Source: Rheum nobile
Lineage: Eukaryota; Streptophyta; Magnoliopsida; Caryophyllales; Polygonaceae
Assembly (NCBI GenBank): GCA_027886185.1
Contig: WOAB01000563.1
Location: 2,108,001-2,172,000, forward strand
Direction: 5' to 3'
Length of the DNA stretch: 64,000 nucleotides
Below are positions 47,667-57,555 of this stretch, piece after piece (within the stretch, counting starts at the first letter, position 1; the number at the start of each line of letters is the position of its first letter). Both the position numbers and the translations under genes were made by a program. Below the pieces are notes generated by a model. It was not told the origin of the DNA, did no database searches, and saw only the letters and a list, made by a program, of their open reading frames with translations.

Positions 47667-48641
47667 TTGCTTCTATGTCTAGAAAGACTAATTCTTTCCT
47701 TATTGTTCGATAGGATGGGTGTCTGCTTTTCTATTGGTAGGGGGTCGGAAGACGCCAAGTCGGACCAGCCGAGGCTAGATTTTCTGTTACCTCAGCAATG
47801 TTTCGAGGTTGGAGGCCCGAGTAGCCCGCCCGAAGATGTCAAGCACGTTCTCCCCGAGTCGGTTGTCCTTGTAGCTAGGGATGCTATGGTCCCTGAACCT
47901 GCACCTGTGCCGCCACCAAGGGTGGAGGAAGTACAGGAATGGGAGCAGGAAGATGAGTTATCAAGGTATGAACAAGGGGTTTACCAAGACGACTTTCTGC
48001 TGGGATCAATTCCAGAGGAGATCGAGTACGAGGAGGAGGAAGAGGAGATGCTTGAGTTAGATCCTGTCGAAGACGAGGATATGATTGAGGATGATTCCGA
48101 GGATGAGGATCCCATCGAGGATGATTCTGAAGATGAGGATCCCATCGAGGACGATCCCGAGGATGAGGATCCCATAGAGGATGATTCAGAAGAGGACCCG
48201 GAGTTGGACCTTGGAGGGCAGAATCAGGAGCCCGATACAAGATTATCACCAATGCCAGAGTACGCACCCATGTCAGAAGCTGATTGGGAGGCACTGTATA
48301 CCGAGTACGGTATTAGGAGAAGTGACAGCGAATCTCAGCCTACCCCTACTCTAAGAAGAAGGAGGTCGGAATCCGAGCTGCAAGAGATCCTCCGCCATAG
48401 TGAGGTAATCTCTGCAGAACAGCAGAGTCAGTGGGATGAGTTGATCGCCAGTACTCAGAGGAGGGCTGGGATAGGAGGACCAGTCATGGATGACCCATAC
48501 TTTACCATGACCGAGATAGGACCATGTGCTTCAGGGTCAAGTAGGATGCGAAACCCATCGCCAGAGCTCGATGGTGAGCCTAGCCCGAAGAGACCATGCA
48601 CGAGTAGCCAGTCTTATGGGAGACATTTTGGAATGCCTTGA
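47667..48641 (+). CDS. Extra acidic ORF upstream of gag in the chromovirus
   Basis: 324 codons from the first ATG (47667), or 308 from the ATG at 47715 (MGVCFSIGRGSED). It lies between primer site and gag in a frame different from gag. The middle is strongly acidic, with four 30-bp units (about 48080-48195) encoding DDSEDEDPIE-type decapeptides. Later come Ser/Arg patches (LRRRRSESELQEILRHSE) and a Pro-rich end. No known domain is recognised; in composition it resembles a histone- or nucleic-acid-binding acidic protein. It is fully open, while gag-pol has stops. Because gag starts about 290 bases later, expression would need a separate transcript or reinitiation. It may be a lineage-specific accessory protein. 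Confidence 0.6.
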   Translation: MLLCLERLILSLLFDRMGVCFSIGRGSEDAKSDQPRLDFLLPQQCFEVGGPSSPPEDVKHVLPESVVLVARDAMVPEPAPVPPPRVEEVQEWEQEDELSRYEQGVYQDDFLLGSIPEEIEYEEEEEEMLELDPVEDEDMIEDDSEDEDPIEDDSEDEDPIEDDPEDEDPIEDDSEEDPELDLGGQNQEPDTRLSPMPEYAPMSEADWEALYTEYGIRRSDSESQPTPTLRRRRSESELQEILRHSEVISAEQQSQWDELIASTQRRAGIGGPVMDDPYFTMTEIGPCASGSSRMRNPSPELDGEPSPKRPCTSSQSYGRHFGMP

Positions 48642-48931
48642 GGAGGATTGGCGTTGCCTATCGCAGTAGTTTCGTTTCTTAGTATTCCAAGTTGTACTTT
48701 GTGTAATATTTCAGTATTGTGGCAAGTACTCTGAGAAACACTTATATCTTCGAGCAATGTTGTCCTAACGCTCGAATGATAGACTTATGTGTAGCTTGTG
48801 TAACAGTTCGAAAGTTCATCTATAAAATGCCAAGTTGATCTATTCTGAGTAATTTATTTACGTTGGTATATTGCATAAGTATATTGCATAATATTAATGT
48901 ATTGAATGCTTGGAATTTGATCGGTAAATAG

Positions 48932-50089
48932 ATGGTGAACCCAAGAAGCACGAGGAACTCGACTCGAGTCGGTGCTGGGACTAGTCAAGATCCCAGGCCA
49001 GCAGGAAGAGGTGTTCAGAATGAACACGAGTCAGAGTCTCGCGTCCAGCATAGGCGTGAAGGTCAGGATCAGACCCAAGCACCAGCGCTGTTTGACACCG
49101 TAGCTGTTGAGGCGATTCGCGGGATTGTGATGCAGGCAATTGCGGATGTATTGAGACCCAGTGCGCCTCAAGCGCAAGAAGTGCCTACTCACGCAGCGGT
49201 TCCTGATGTTGTGGAACCCAGAAACCCTGTGATTCAGGAGACTACCGTCAGGGCTAGAGACAGTTGTGGTCGCGCTCTTAAGACCATCACTTCCATGAGG
49301 CCCGATTGCTATAACGGGAAAGGGGAGCCAGTGGCAGTGACTCATTGGTTCTCCCATATGGAGAGGCTGTTTCGGAACGTGGAGTCTACTGAGGCCGAGA
49401 AGGTCTATATCGCTTCTCTTCAGCTGAAGGAGGAGGCTAGCGAGTGGTGGGAGAGCACAGGTTTGGCTGAGAGCCCAGTGTTAACTTGGTCGATGTTCAA
49501 GACCAAGATGGTTGATCGCTTTTTCTCTCGTGCTATGAGAGAGGAGAAGCATAAAGAGTTCTTGTACCCACAGACAGATGGTCTGAGAGTGACCGAGTTG
49601 GCGTCTAAGTTCAATCATCTTTTGCAATACGCCACTGCCGAGATTACCAGCGAGGCCCAAAAGATCTGGTACTTCCACGAGTGGATGAGTCCGGATATCA
49701 AGCCGTTAATGGTGCATCACACATGCTCTACCCTGGAGCAGTATGTTGATTGTGCCTATAAGCTGGAGGTAACTCTTGAGGAGTCGACCAAGAGGCGCAA
49801 CCGACAGAAGTCGATGCAGAACCAGAACCAGGGAGGTGGTTTTAAGCGCCCTGCGCCACCGTCTAACTTTGCCAAGTCTGGCCGAGCTAAGACGGAGATG
49901 ACGCAAGGAGGATCGACTCAACAGTCGGGGCAGACCAGGAGTTCAGTTAAGTGTTATAACTGTGGTACGGCTGGGCACAAGAGCAATGAGTGTCAGAAAG
50001 AGAAGAGGTTGTGCTTTGGGTGTGGACGTGACGGTCATCTGCAGAAGTTCTGCAAGCAGGGGAAGCAGAAGGGAGTAGAGTCGCAGTAA
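48932..50089 (+). CDS. gag: Chromovirus Gag (capsid and nucleocapsid)
   Basis: 385 codons. The N-terminus is polar. The capsid-like region covers about residues 125-285 (FYNGKGEP-like YNGKGEPVAVTHWFSHMERL, EKVYIASLQLKEEASEWW, FKTKMVDRFF, EHKEFLYP-type motifs, LVHHTCSTLEQYVDCAYKLE-like end). The two zinc knuckles are CYNCGTAGHKSNEC (about residue 340) and CFGCGRDGHLQKFC (about 360). It assembles cytoplasmic particles around element RNA. It ends at TAA 50087-50089, but the downstream pol is in the same frame, so this stop replaced a sense codon of a single gag-pol reading frame or acts as a termination signal between them. Confidence 0.92.
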   Translation: MVNPRSTRNSTRVGAGTSQDPRPAGRGVQNEHESESRVQHRREGQDQTQAPALFDTVAVEAIRGIVMQAIADVLRPSAPQAQEVPTHAAVPDVVEPRNPVIQETTVRARDSCGRALKTITSMRPDCYNGKGEPVAVTHWFSHMERLFRNVESTEAEKVYIASLQLKEEASEWWESTGLAESPVLTWSMFKTKMVDRFFSRAMREEKHKEFLYPQTDGLRVTELASKFNHLLQYATAEITSEAQKIWYFHEWMSPDIKPLMVHHTCSTLEQYVDCAYKLEVTLEESTKRRNRQKSMQNQNQGGGFKRPAPPSNFAKSGRAKTEMTQGGSTQQSGQTRSSVKCYNCGTAGHKSNECQKEKRLCFGCGRDGHLQKFCKQGKQKGVESQ

Positions 50090-53000
50090 GGGTCAGTTCA
50101 TCAGAGCAACCGACCTAGGTTTAAGCCTACCGAGACTCCTAGCCCTTCGGTCCAGACGACTGCTCAGAACAGGGGAAAGGCCCCAGTTGTTTCTGGAAGT
50201 CAGGGACAACGCTTGTATGAGATACGTGAAGCAGATGGACCCAATGCTCCAATTGCTCAAGGTACTTTATACCTTCACTCTACTTCAGTGTGCATTCTAT
50301 TTGATTTTGGTGCTACGCATTCCTTTATTTCGGATAGTTGCGTTAGCAAGTTAGATTTAGTGTGCAACGGTTCGTGCGACCCTTTTGTCGTTAATCTTCC
50401 TAATGGAGAACGTTTGGTGGGAACCAAGCATCTGTCCGACTTTCCGATTACCATTCAGGGTAAGGAATTCGAGGCAGATCTAATCTGCATAGCCATGGCT
50501 CCATACGACATTATCCTCGGTATGGATTGGCTAACGCGTCACAAGGCGGTGATCGACTTTAGTTCAAGAACGGTGACGGTGTCATCTGGGGGCCAGTTCG
50601 TGTGCAAGTTCAAAGGTCGAAATGACGCTGATAACGGCAAGCTGATCAATGCGATGGCTGCGTTTAAGCTACTACGACAAGGATGTGTCGGGTACCTTTG
50701 CTACTTGGATTCGCCTGCGAAGGATAGACCTGAGGTTCTTGATATTCCTGTAGTTAGGGAGTTTTCGGATGTCTTTCCGGAAGAAATTCCTGGATTACCC
50801 CCGAACCGTGACGTAGAGTTTTCAATTGATCTCGAGCCTGGTACGGTGCCGATTTCCAAATCACTGTATCGGATGGCTCCAGCTGAGATGCAAGAATTGA
50901 AGAATCCACTTGAAGATCTTCTTGACAAAGGTTACGTCAGGCCGAGTGCATCGTCGTGGGGTGCTCCGGTATTGTTCGTCAAAAAGAAGGACGGATCGTT
51001 CCGACTTTGTATCGACTACCGAGAGTTGAACAAGGTGACGATCAAGAACAAGTATCCTTTGCCTAGGATTGATGACTTGTTGGACCAGTTGCAGGGAGCA
51101 AAGGTTTTCTCCAAGATCGACTTGAGATCTGGTTATCATCAACTCATGATTTGTGAGCAGGACATTCCTAGAAGTGCGTTTAGGACCAGGTATGGTCATT
51201 ACGAGTTCGTAGTGATGCCTTTTGGGCTTACAAATGCTCCAGCTGTCTTTATGGATTTGATGAACCGATGTTTTCACCAGTACTTGGATAAGTTCATGGT
51301 GGTCTTCATCGACGACATTCTGATCTATTCTCCGAATGAAGAAGTCCACGAGGAACATCTACGGATTGCCTTGTCAATCCTTAAACAACATCAGCTTTAT
51401 GCTAAATTGTCTAAATGTGAATTCTGGATAAAGGAAGTGGCTTTCTTAGGCCATGTGATCAATAAAAATGGGGTTATGGTTGATCCCCAAAAGATTGAAG
51501 CAGTGGCTAAATGGACACAGCCCCAGAACGTGAAGGAGGTGCGCAGTTTTCTTGGACTTGCCGGGTATTATAGAAGGTTCGTAGAAGGATTTTCAAAGAT
51601 CGCTCTACCTATGACCAATCTACTCCGCAAGGTCCACAAGAAGTTTGTCTGGAATGACAAGTGCGAGGTCAGTTTCCAGGAGTTGAAGCGACGGTTGACC
51701 TCGGCACCTGTGTTAGCACTCCCAGAGGGGAACGACGATTATGTGGTCTATAGTGATGCTTCCAAGTGTGGTCTTGGTTGTGTTTTGATGCAAAGGGGCA
51801 GAGTTATTGCTTATGCATCCAGACAACTCAAGACGTACGAAGAAAACTATCCGACACATGATCTTGAGTTAGCAGCGGTTGTCTTTGCGCTGAAGATTTG
51901 GAGGCATTACCTCTACGGTATAAGATGCCAAGTCTTCACTGACCACAAAAGTCTCAAGTATATATTTACTCAGAAGGAGTTAAATATGAGACAACGCCGC
52001 TGGCTAGAGTTGCTCAAAGACTACGACATGGAGTTGCTGTATCATCCGGGCAAGGCTAATGTAGTAGCTCATGCACTAAGCCGGAAGACAACGCACGAGA
52101 CTGTAGTTGCTCTACTTACTGCTCAGACCAAGCTAAACCAAGAGTCATGCGACATTGAAGTCTTATATGACCAGCGTAGAGGGTACCTGAGTATGATGGA
52201 AATTCAGGCTACACTGCTAGATCAGACCAAAGAAAAGCAAGTCGATGACATCATCTTGGTAAAGTTAAGCAGTGAAGTGATGGATGGGAAAGCTCCCAGT
52301 TTTGTGGTTCAGGATGATGGATCACTTTGGTTTCAGGATCAGATCTGTGTGCCTGACACAGAAGGTCTTCGTCAGTTGGTGATGAGAGAAGCTCATTCAT
52401 CTGCTTATTCTGTGCATCCTGGCTCTAGCAAGATGTACAAGGATCTCAGAAAGAAGTTTTGGTGGCCGAACATGAAGTGGGACGTAGCAGACTTTGTGGC
52501 AAAGTGCTTAACTTGCCAAAAAGTCAAGATCGAACACCGCAGGCCAGGTGGTGAGATGCTACCTCTCCCTGTACCAGAATGGAAATGGGAGGACATTTCC
52601 ATGGACTTCGTCACTGGGCTACCCAAGACTCGAAGTCAGAGAGATGTTATCTGGGTAATTGTGGATAGACTTATGAAGAGTGCTCATTTCATAGCCATCA
52701 AGACCACATGGGAAACCCAGAAATTAGCAGAAGTTTACCAGAAGGAGATTGTCCACTTACATGGCATTCCTAAGACCATTGTATCGGACCGAGATGGCCG
52801 TTTCATGTCAAGGTTCTGGAAGGAGCTTCATAAGGCTATGGAAACCGAGTTGAGGTTCAGTACATCTTTTCATCCTCAGACAGATGGCCAGTCTGAAAGG
52901 ACCATCCAGACTCTGGAGGATATGCTTAGAGCTTGTATGCTCGATCGTCCGACTAGCTGGGAGGACAGCTTGAGTCTGATTGAGTTCACGTACAACAATA

Positions 53001-53653
53001 GCTGGCATGCTACAATCAAGATGGCTCCGTTTGAAGCTTTGTATGGTCGCAGATGCAGATCTCCGATTTGTTGGGATGATAATGTCGATAAAATTCTGCT
53101 TGGACCAGAGTTGGTCGAAAGGACGGCTTCAGACATTGCTTTGATCAGACAAAGGATGTTGACCGCTCAGAGTCGATAGAAGTCCTATGCAGATCAGAAG
53201 CGCAGGACTGTCGAGTTCGAGGTCGGTGACAAGGTTTTTGTCAAGGTATCGCCATCCAAATGAGTTTTCAGATTTGGTAAGCGTGGGAAGCTTAACCCTC
53301 GCTACGTGGGACCATTCGAGATTCTGGATAGAGTAGGATCTCTAGCGTACCGCTTGGCGTTGCCGCCATCGGCTCACTTGGTGCATAACGTGTTCCACGT
53401 ATCTTTACTCAGAAAGTATGTACCAGATGAGTCTCATGTGCTTAGTTATGAAGACATCGAGATTCAAGCTAATGGTACTTATGAAGAGTTGCCCGTGCGC
53501 ATTTTGGAGCGTCGGGAGAAGCGTTTGCGCAACAAGATCGTGCCGTTGGTACGAGTGTTATGGTCCAAGTCAAGGACTGAAGAAGTTACTTGGGAGACGT
53601 GGGAAACCGAGGCAGATATGCTCAGGCGTTTTCCCGAGTTATTCTCGACCTAA
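50090..53653 (+). pseudogene. pol: Chromovirus Pol (PR-RT-RNaseH-IN-chromodomain), two in-frame stops
   Basis: Same frame as gag. Counting from the Met at 50213: protease with DFGATHSFIS (about residue 33; the usual third active-site position is altered to F), reverse transcriptase (LCIDYRELNK about 263, FIDDILIYS about 364), RNase H (YSDASKCGLG about 512, DHKSLKYIF about 577), integrase zinc-binding HHCC (727-770), catalytic D-D-E (DFVTGLP, SDRDGRF, SERTIQTLED, about 798-890), then GPFEILDRVGSLAYRL and a chromodomain-like end (RILERREKRL, VLWSKSRTEEVTWE). The polyprotein copies RNA to DNA and integrates it; chromodomains steer insertion to marked chromatin. Stops at 53177-53179 (TAG) and 53260-53262 (TGA) cut off the C-terminal part, so the copy is defective. 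Confidence 0.93.
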
Positions 53654-53676
53654 GTTTCGGGGTTGAAACTTCTTGT

Positions 53677-53689
53677 AAGGGGGAGGAGA
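53677..53689 (+). other. Polypurine tract of the chromovirus
   Basis: AAGGGGGAGGAGA immediately before the 3' LTR, the expected plus-strand primer. Confidence 0.9.
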
Positions 53690-56092
53690 TGTGATACCCC
53701 GTATTTTTGTAAGGTTATTTTGGGAATTTTGGAATCTTCCCGAGTACCCGTTGTGTACGTCGGATTTAATACAGAGAGTTTGAGACATTCTGTAATGTGC
53801 TCTGTATCTGTAATATTTTTCTCAGTGAAATAATATACAGACAACATGCCTTGGATTTTAATTGTCATTCGCGTACGATAATTTTTATCCCGGTTTAATG
53901 TCATGTTCGTTCAAAGCTGAACGGGCGGGAAAAGCCTTTCACGGCGACCACCGTACAGTAGCGGCGACCGCCGTACAGTAGCGGCGACCGCCGTACAGTA
54001 GCGGCGACCGCCGTAAAGTCACGGCACCCGCCGTCCCAATGCTCGAGGAGGCAAGGCAGCTGGTGTGCCAGACCGCGGCGACCGCCGTAAATTACGGCGC
54101 CCGCTGTAATTGCCACCTTCGTTGTCCGGCAGTCCTTGCCCGTTGGTCACCGGAGCGATTTCTGGCGAGCGCCGAACTAGCTGTAGGCCCATCGTTTTGG
54201 AGCTCCAGATGCTTTGGCTATAAAAGGAGGTGTTGGGGGAGAGATTTGAGCCATCCCAAACACCGAACCTCTGCCAAATTTGCCTCTCGCCGGAGTTGTG
54301 CCTTCGCCGGAAATTCTAAAGCTTTCGTCGGTGTTGTTTGGTGGTGTTTCCAGCAGCTCTTTGGAAGCCTTGTGGTTGCCTTTGGAGGTCAGAAACCAAG
54401 CAAGGCGGAAAGGGGTCGAAACGCGCATTGTTTTGGTGAGATTTCTCTCGTCTCTGTCGTCCGTGTTCTTCACGGCGACCGCCGTGATGAATGCGGCGAC
54501 CGCCGCCAGTGCCCAGTATGCCTTCGTGGCTTTGGCTTGGTTGGTTGTCGTCGTGGCGTCTTTCCTTTCGTGTTCTTTCGCCGTGTTTAGATTCGTACTG
54601 TTTATTTCAGATCTAACTTAGGGTTACTTTTATGAGTCGACTCGAAGGTTGTTGTGCTGTCGGAACTATACCCGTGTCGAGCCGGAATCCAGTTGTCGTC
54701 TTTAGACTATTCTGCGGATTAAGGCAAGTGGTGGTTCGCTCTTGCTCATTCGTTCCATATTTACATTAATTATCAGTAGTTTATCTGAGTAATTAATTTG
54801 GAATGAATACTCTGTTTGTCTGGAAACGGTTTTGATAAACTGTTTTGAAAATCATATAATAGGTTGTATATCTGTTAGAACAACGCTATTATCTGTGATC
54901 GCCTTTCGGGCCTTTATGTGGATTTATCCTGTAACTGTCATTGTGCTGTAACTGTTTAGTTAGCACTGTTAAATAGGAACGTTACTCGGACTCTGTCCAG
55001 TCGCTTCTTTATAATCTGGTATCGGGGTGGCTCGTCTCCATTTGGTACTATTCTAAGATCATGATCGGTCTCTTTCACAAGTGTGTAGAGACAGGACACT
55101 TAGCTGGTGTCACAAACCTTTCGGTGTACGTCACTCTCGACGAAACGTATACTAAGATGTGTCGTCCCATTGGTGGGGTACACATGTAAAAGTCTATAAT
55201 GTGATGTGTGTTTTTGAAACATAATCAGATAAGTGCTACCTTGACGCACATAATTAATGAACGCTCAGCGAGTATGGCAGCTAGGTGATAGTGCCGCTAG
55301 GAAGACTCGTATTGACTTGAATGTAGTATGTCTTCTTTCCGATCTGGATTCGCTGAAAGGCGGTGAGGTTGGTCATCGACTGAAGCATCTCAGTCAGTTT
55401 TAAATCATTGTTGTATGATTCTATAACTTTCCAGATTTGTCATACTTCCTTAAAGACTCATTTCCGTTGGAGTCTCTTTTCGAGTCGATTTCTGTGAAGA
55501 TTCAGTCTTCCAGAATCTTCTCTTGTGCATACCTCTTGTTTATTCCAGTAGGAGTATGGTGGTTGACAAACGTACTCGATTATTATTCAAGGGACGAGTA
55601 GTCTAACCTAATACGACTACTTCGAACCATTCTGCTTTGTATCCTTGCTAGTCTATTCATTTAGACTAACCAACCTATATTTTTCCCTTGCATGGTTGGC
55701 TGGTGTCATCCGTTCGATTCGGCACATCAGATCGAAAGTATCCCAGAAGATTAGAAGGACTATGGAGTCAGCGGTGGTTTTTGAACGTTTTAATCATTTC
55801 TTTAATCAGGTTGAGATCTTTTGGACAATGACTTTGGTTGTAAGGTGTTTTATGAGACTTCCGTTGTATTTGGTTTAAACTCTGTGTTATCCTATTCGGG
55901 ATTGGGTTGTAATCCCGTAACTCTTGTTTCCTTGACAATGTTATGTTTTGGATTGAATGCTTTGATCATTATGTATCATTAGTATTTCATGATCGTATTT
56001 AACCGGTAAAGCCTTGGGTGATCTCGGTAAGGAATACTGAGGTCACTGGCGGTAATACATTTCCAAAAGGGTTAAGTTTTGGGGGTATTACA
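53690..56092 (+). mobile_element. 3' LTR of the chromovirus
   Basis: 2403 bp, TGTGATACCCC...GGTATTACA. Contains TATAAAAGG at 54219-54227 and the intact CACAT site that was hit in the 5' LTR. Very similar to the 5' LTR with scattered substitutions, so this insertion is younger than the surrounding element, as nesting requires. Confidence 0.95.
53940..54020 (+). repeat. 20-bp minisatellite in the chromovirus LTR
   Basis: Four units of CGGCGACCGCCGTACAGTAG. The 5' LTR has two (about 42430-42470), and further GCGACCGCCG copies lie near 42900-42960 and 54470-54510. The unit is self-complementary (CGGCG..CGCCG) and could form hairpins in U3. Confidence 0.85.
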
Positions 56093-56097
56093 GCAAT

Positions 56098-57153
56098 AAA
56101 GTGGGACACAAACTTCCTTGCCAATTGATCCCATGACCAGATTGAATCAGATTCCAATGAATGAAACCACTTAGCAACGCTTTTACCAAAACTAGCAGGA
56201 AACATCTTACACATAAGCGCCTCATTTGAGATCCACAGTGCCATTTTGTGCGAATAAATAGCAATATGTCCAACAAGGTCTGATTTTGCATCATATAACT
56301 CAAAAGAAGAGGACGAAAACTTACCTGATGGGGGCTAATTTCGGATGTCTCTAGCGAATGGCGTGGAAGTCATCCGAGCGAGCATTTGCTCTGCTTGCTC
56401 CTATGCGTTAACTAAGGACTCTCCCTGATTATCAAGAAGACGAAGCAGACGCCGCTTTGCCTCAACCATTCGATCTGAACGATGATGGGATCTACGTCCT
56501 GATTCAGCAGACACTGACCTCTCTCTGCACACGGACAAGCGGGACCGATGCAACTGTCCCCCTTGGTGTTCGGCTCCTCGCCCATCTCCACACGACGGGC
56601 GTGACTGTTGACGCTCCCGGGCGTGCACCTGGGACGGACGCGATTCAGAGCGGTCGCGGCTCAGCCTGGACGCCGATGACGAAGTCCGAACTCCTCTCCA
56701 GCGCCCTCCGTCATCATCACGTTGCAGTCCATGTGAATTGTTATCGCGATTGGGCTCCCTGCCTTGCTTGGTGGCCCTACTAGCATGTCTCCGCCGACGC
56801 TCCTCGTCTCGGCTCACATGACCCTCTGGGACTTCAAGCACACTGGAAATCCTACGCCCCTCCCTAGCAATGTTTGATTCGCCGACCGGACGCTTCCCTG
56901 CAGAGCGCTCTGCCCTCCTGTTCACCACGCTCAACTCTTCTCGAATCAATTGTATCTCGCGATCCCGACTTGCTAAGGTTTCGACAAGCTCCTCCATCTG
57001 GCGATCCTTTTCAACAACCGCCGCCTCCAAATCTGCCTGGCGACGCACGGCCTCAACCACAACAACTTCGTTGGCTCCCGGGTTTGCATATCCGGACGTG
57101 CTAACGTTCCTCCTAGCGGCGACCATCGTCGTCGTCCCCACGGACGGCGCCAA
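56098..57153 (-). pseudogene. gag: Gag of the gag-only element, N-terminal part
   Basis: Starts at ATG 57153 (MAPSVGTTTMVAARRN), inside the primer site region. A coiled coil follows (VEAVRRQADLEAAVVEKDRQ to REELSVVNRRAE), then a long Arg/Ser/Asp-rich linker, then the capsid start (YDAKSDLVGHIAIYSHKMAL, CKMFPASFGKSVAKWF, WDQLARKFVSHF). In-frame stops at 56401-56403 and 56335-56337. The frame runs to the target-site duplication of the chromovirus at 56093-56097 and resumes at 42171. Together the two parts make a gag of ordinary length with linker expansion. Confidence 0.85.
57135..57153 (-). other. Primer-binding site of the gag-only element
   Basis: Minus strand TTTGGCGCCGTCCGTGGGG directly after the 5' LTR, the same TGGCGCC class as at 1441-1460. 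It defines the element's strand. Confidence 0.8.
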
Positions 57154-57154
57154 A

Positions 57155-57550
57155 TGTTAAAGCAGGAATTTGATCTTCCCTGCGGAATCGAACTGGAATG
57201 ACTGTATCTGATGATCTCCGCACTCCAGATGAGGAATATGACCTTTTAGATACTCCTGAAATCACAAAACGAGTCAACGGGAGGGCTGGATCTCCCCTAA
57301 AGCCCCTCCGATGCTCAAGTCAGGCAAAAAGCTCTCCAAAACCAATCAATGGAGGCAGCCAATCTCATGTACGTATGAAAAAGAAGAGAGAGCCCCTCAT
57401 TAGGGCTTTTCTAGGTCAATTAATGTGAAGGAATTAATTTACCTTGCTGGGCTTTCCCTCATTAAAGCCCATAATCATGCTTGTTGAAATTATAAGCATA
57501 ATAAAAGGAAAATAGATAAAGATAATAATAAATAATATTTTACCTTATCA
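57155..57550 (-). mobile_element. 5' LTR of the gag-only element
   Basis: 396 bp, the same length as the left LTR. It ends next to the primer-binding site at about 57135-57153. It would supply the promoter for minus-strand transcription; no strong TATA box stands out. Confidence 0.93.
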
Positions 57551-57555
57551 ATATT

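Larger units (their letters stand above)
42177..56092 (+). mobile_element. Tekay/Del-type Ty3 chromovirus, complete, nested
   Basis: LTRs start TGTGATACCCCG and end GGGGGTATTACA. GCAAT flanks the element (42172-42176 and 56093-56097). The order is LTR, initiator-Met primer site, an extra acidic ORF, gag, protease, reverse transcriptase, RNase H, integrase, chromodomain-like end, polypurine tract, LTR. Protease-RT-RNaseH-integrase order plus a C-terminal chromodomain defines chromoviruses; LTR size and C-terminal sequence suggest the Tekay (Del) lineage. It inserted into gag of the gag-only element in opposite orientation. Three in-frame stops show that this copy cannot make its proteins unaided. 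Confidence 0.95.
39553..57550 (-). mobile_element. Gag-only LTR retrotransposon (TR-GAG type), containing a nested element
   Basis: Both LTRs are 396 bp and start TGTT../end ..ATCA on the plus strand. ATATT flanks the whole element (39548-39552 and 57551-57555), and the empty site with a single ATATT is seen in copy 1 at 35360-35364. The primer site lies beside the right LTR and a purine tract beside the left LTR, so the element reads on the minus strand. After removing the nested chromovirus, the element is about 4.1 kb and holds gag and a repeat ORF but no protease, reverse transcriptase or integrase. That is the layout of terminal-repeat gag-only (TR-GAG) elements, which depend on partners for mobility. 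The LTRs differ at about 18 of 396 positions by eye, 16 of them transitions. Confidence 0.93.

Noticed and set aside
56457..57160. Plus-strand ORFs of 76-108 codons
   Set aside because: Shadows of the Arg/Ser-rich gag linker on the minus strand.
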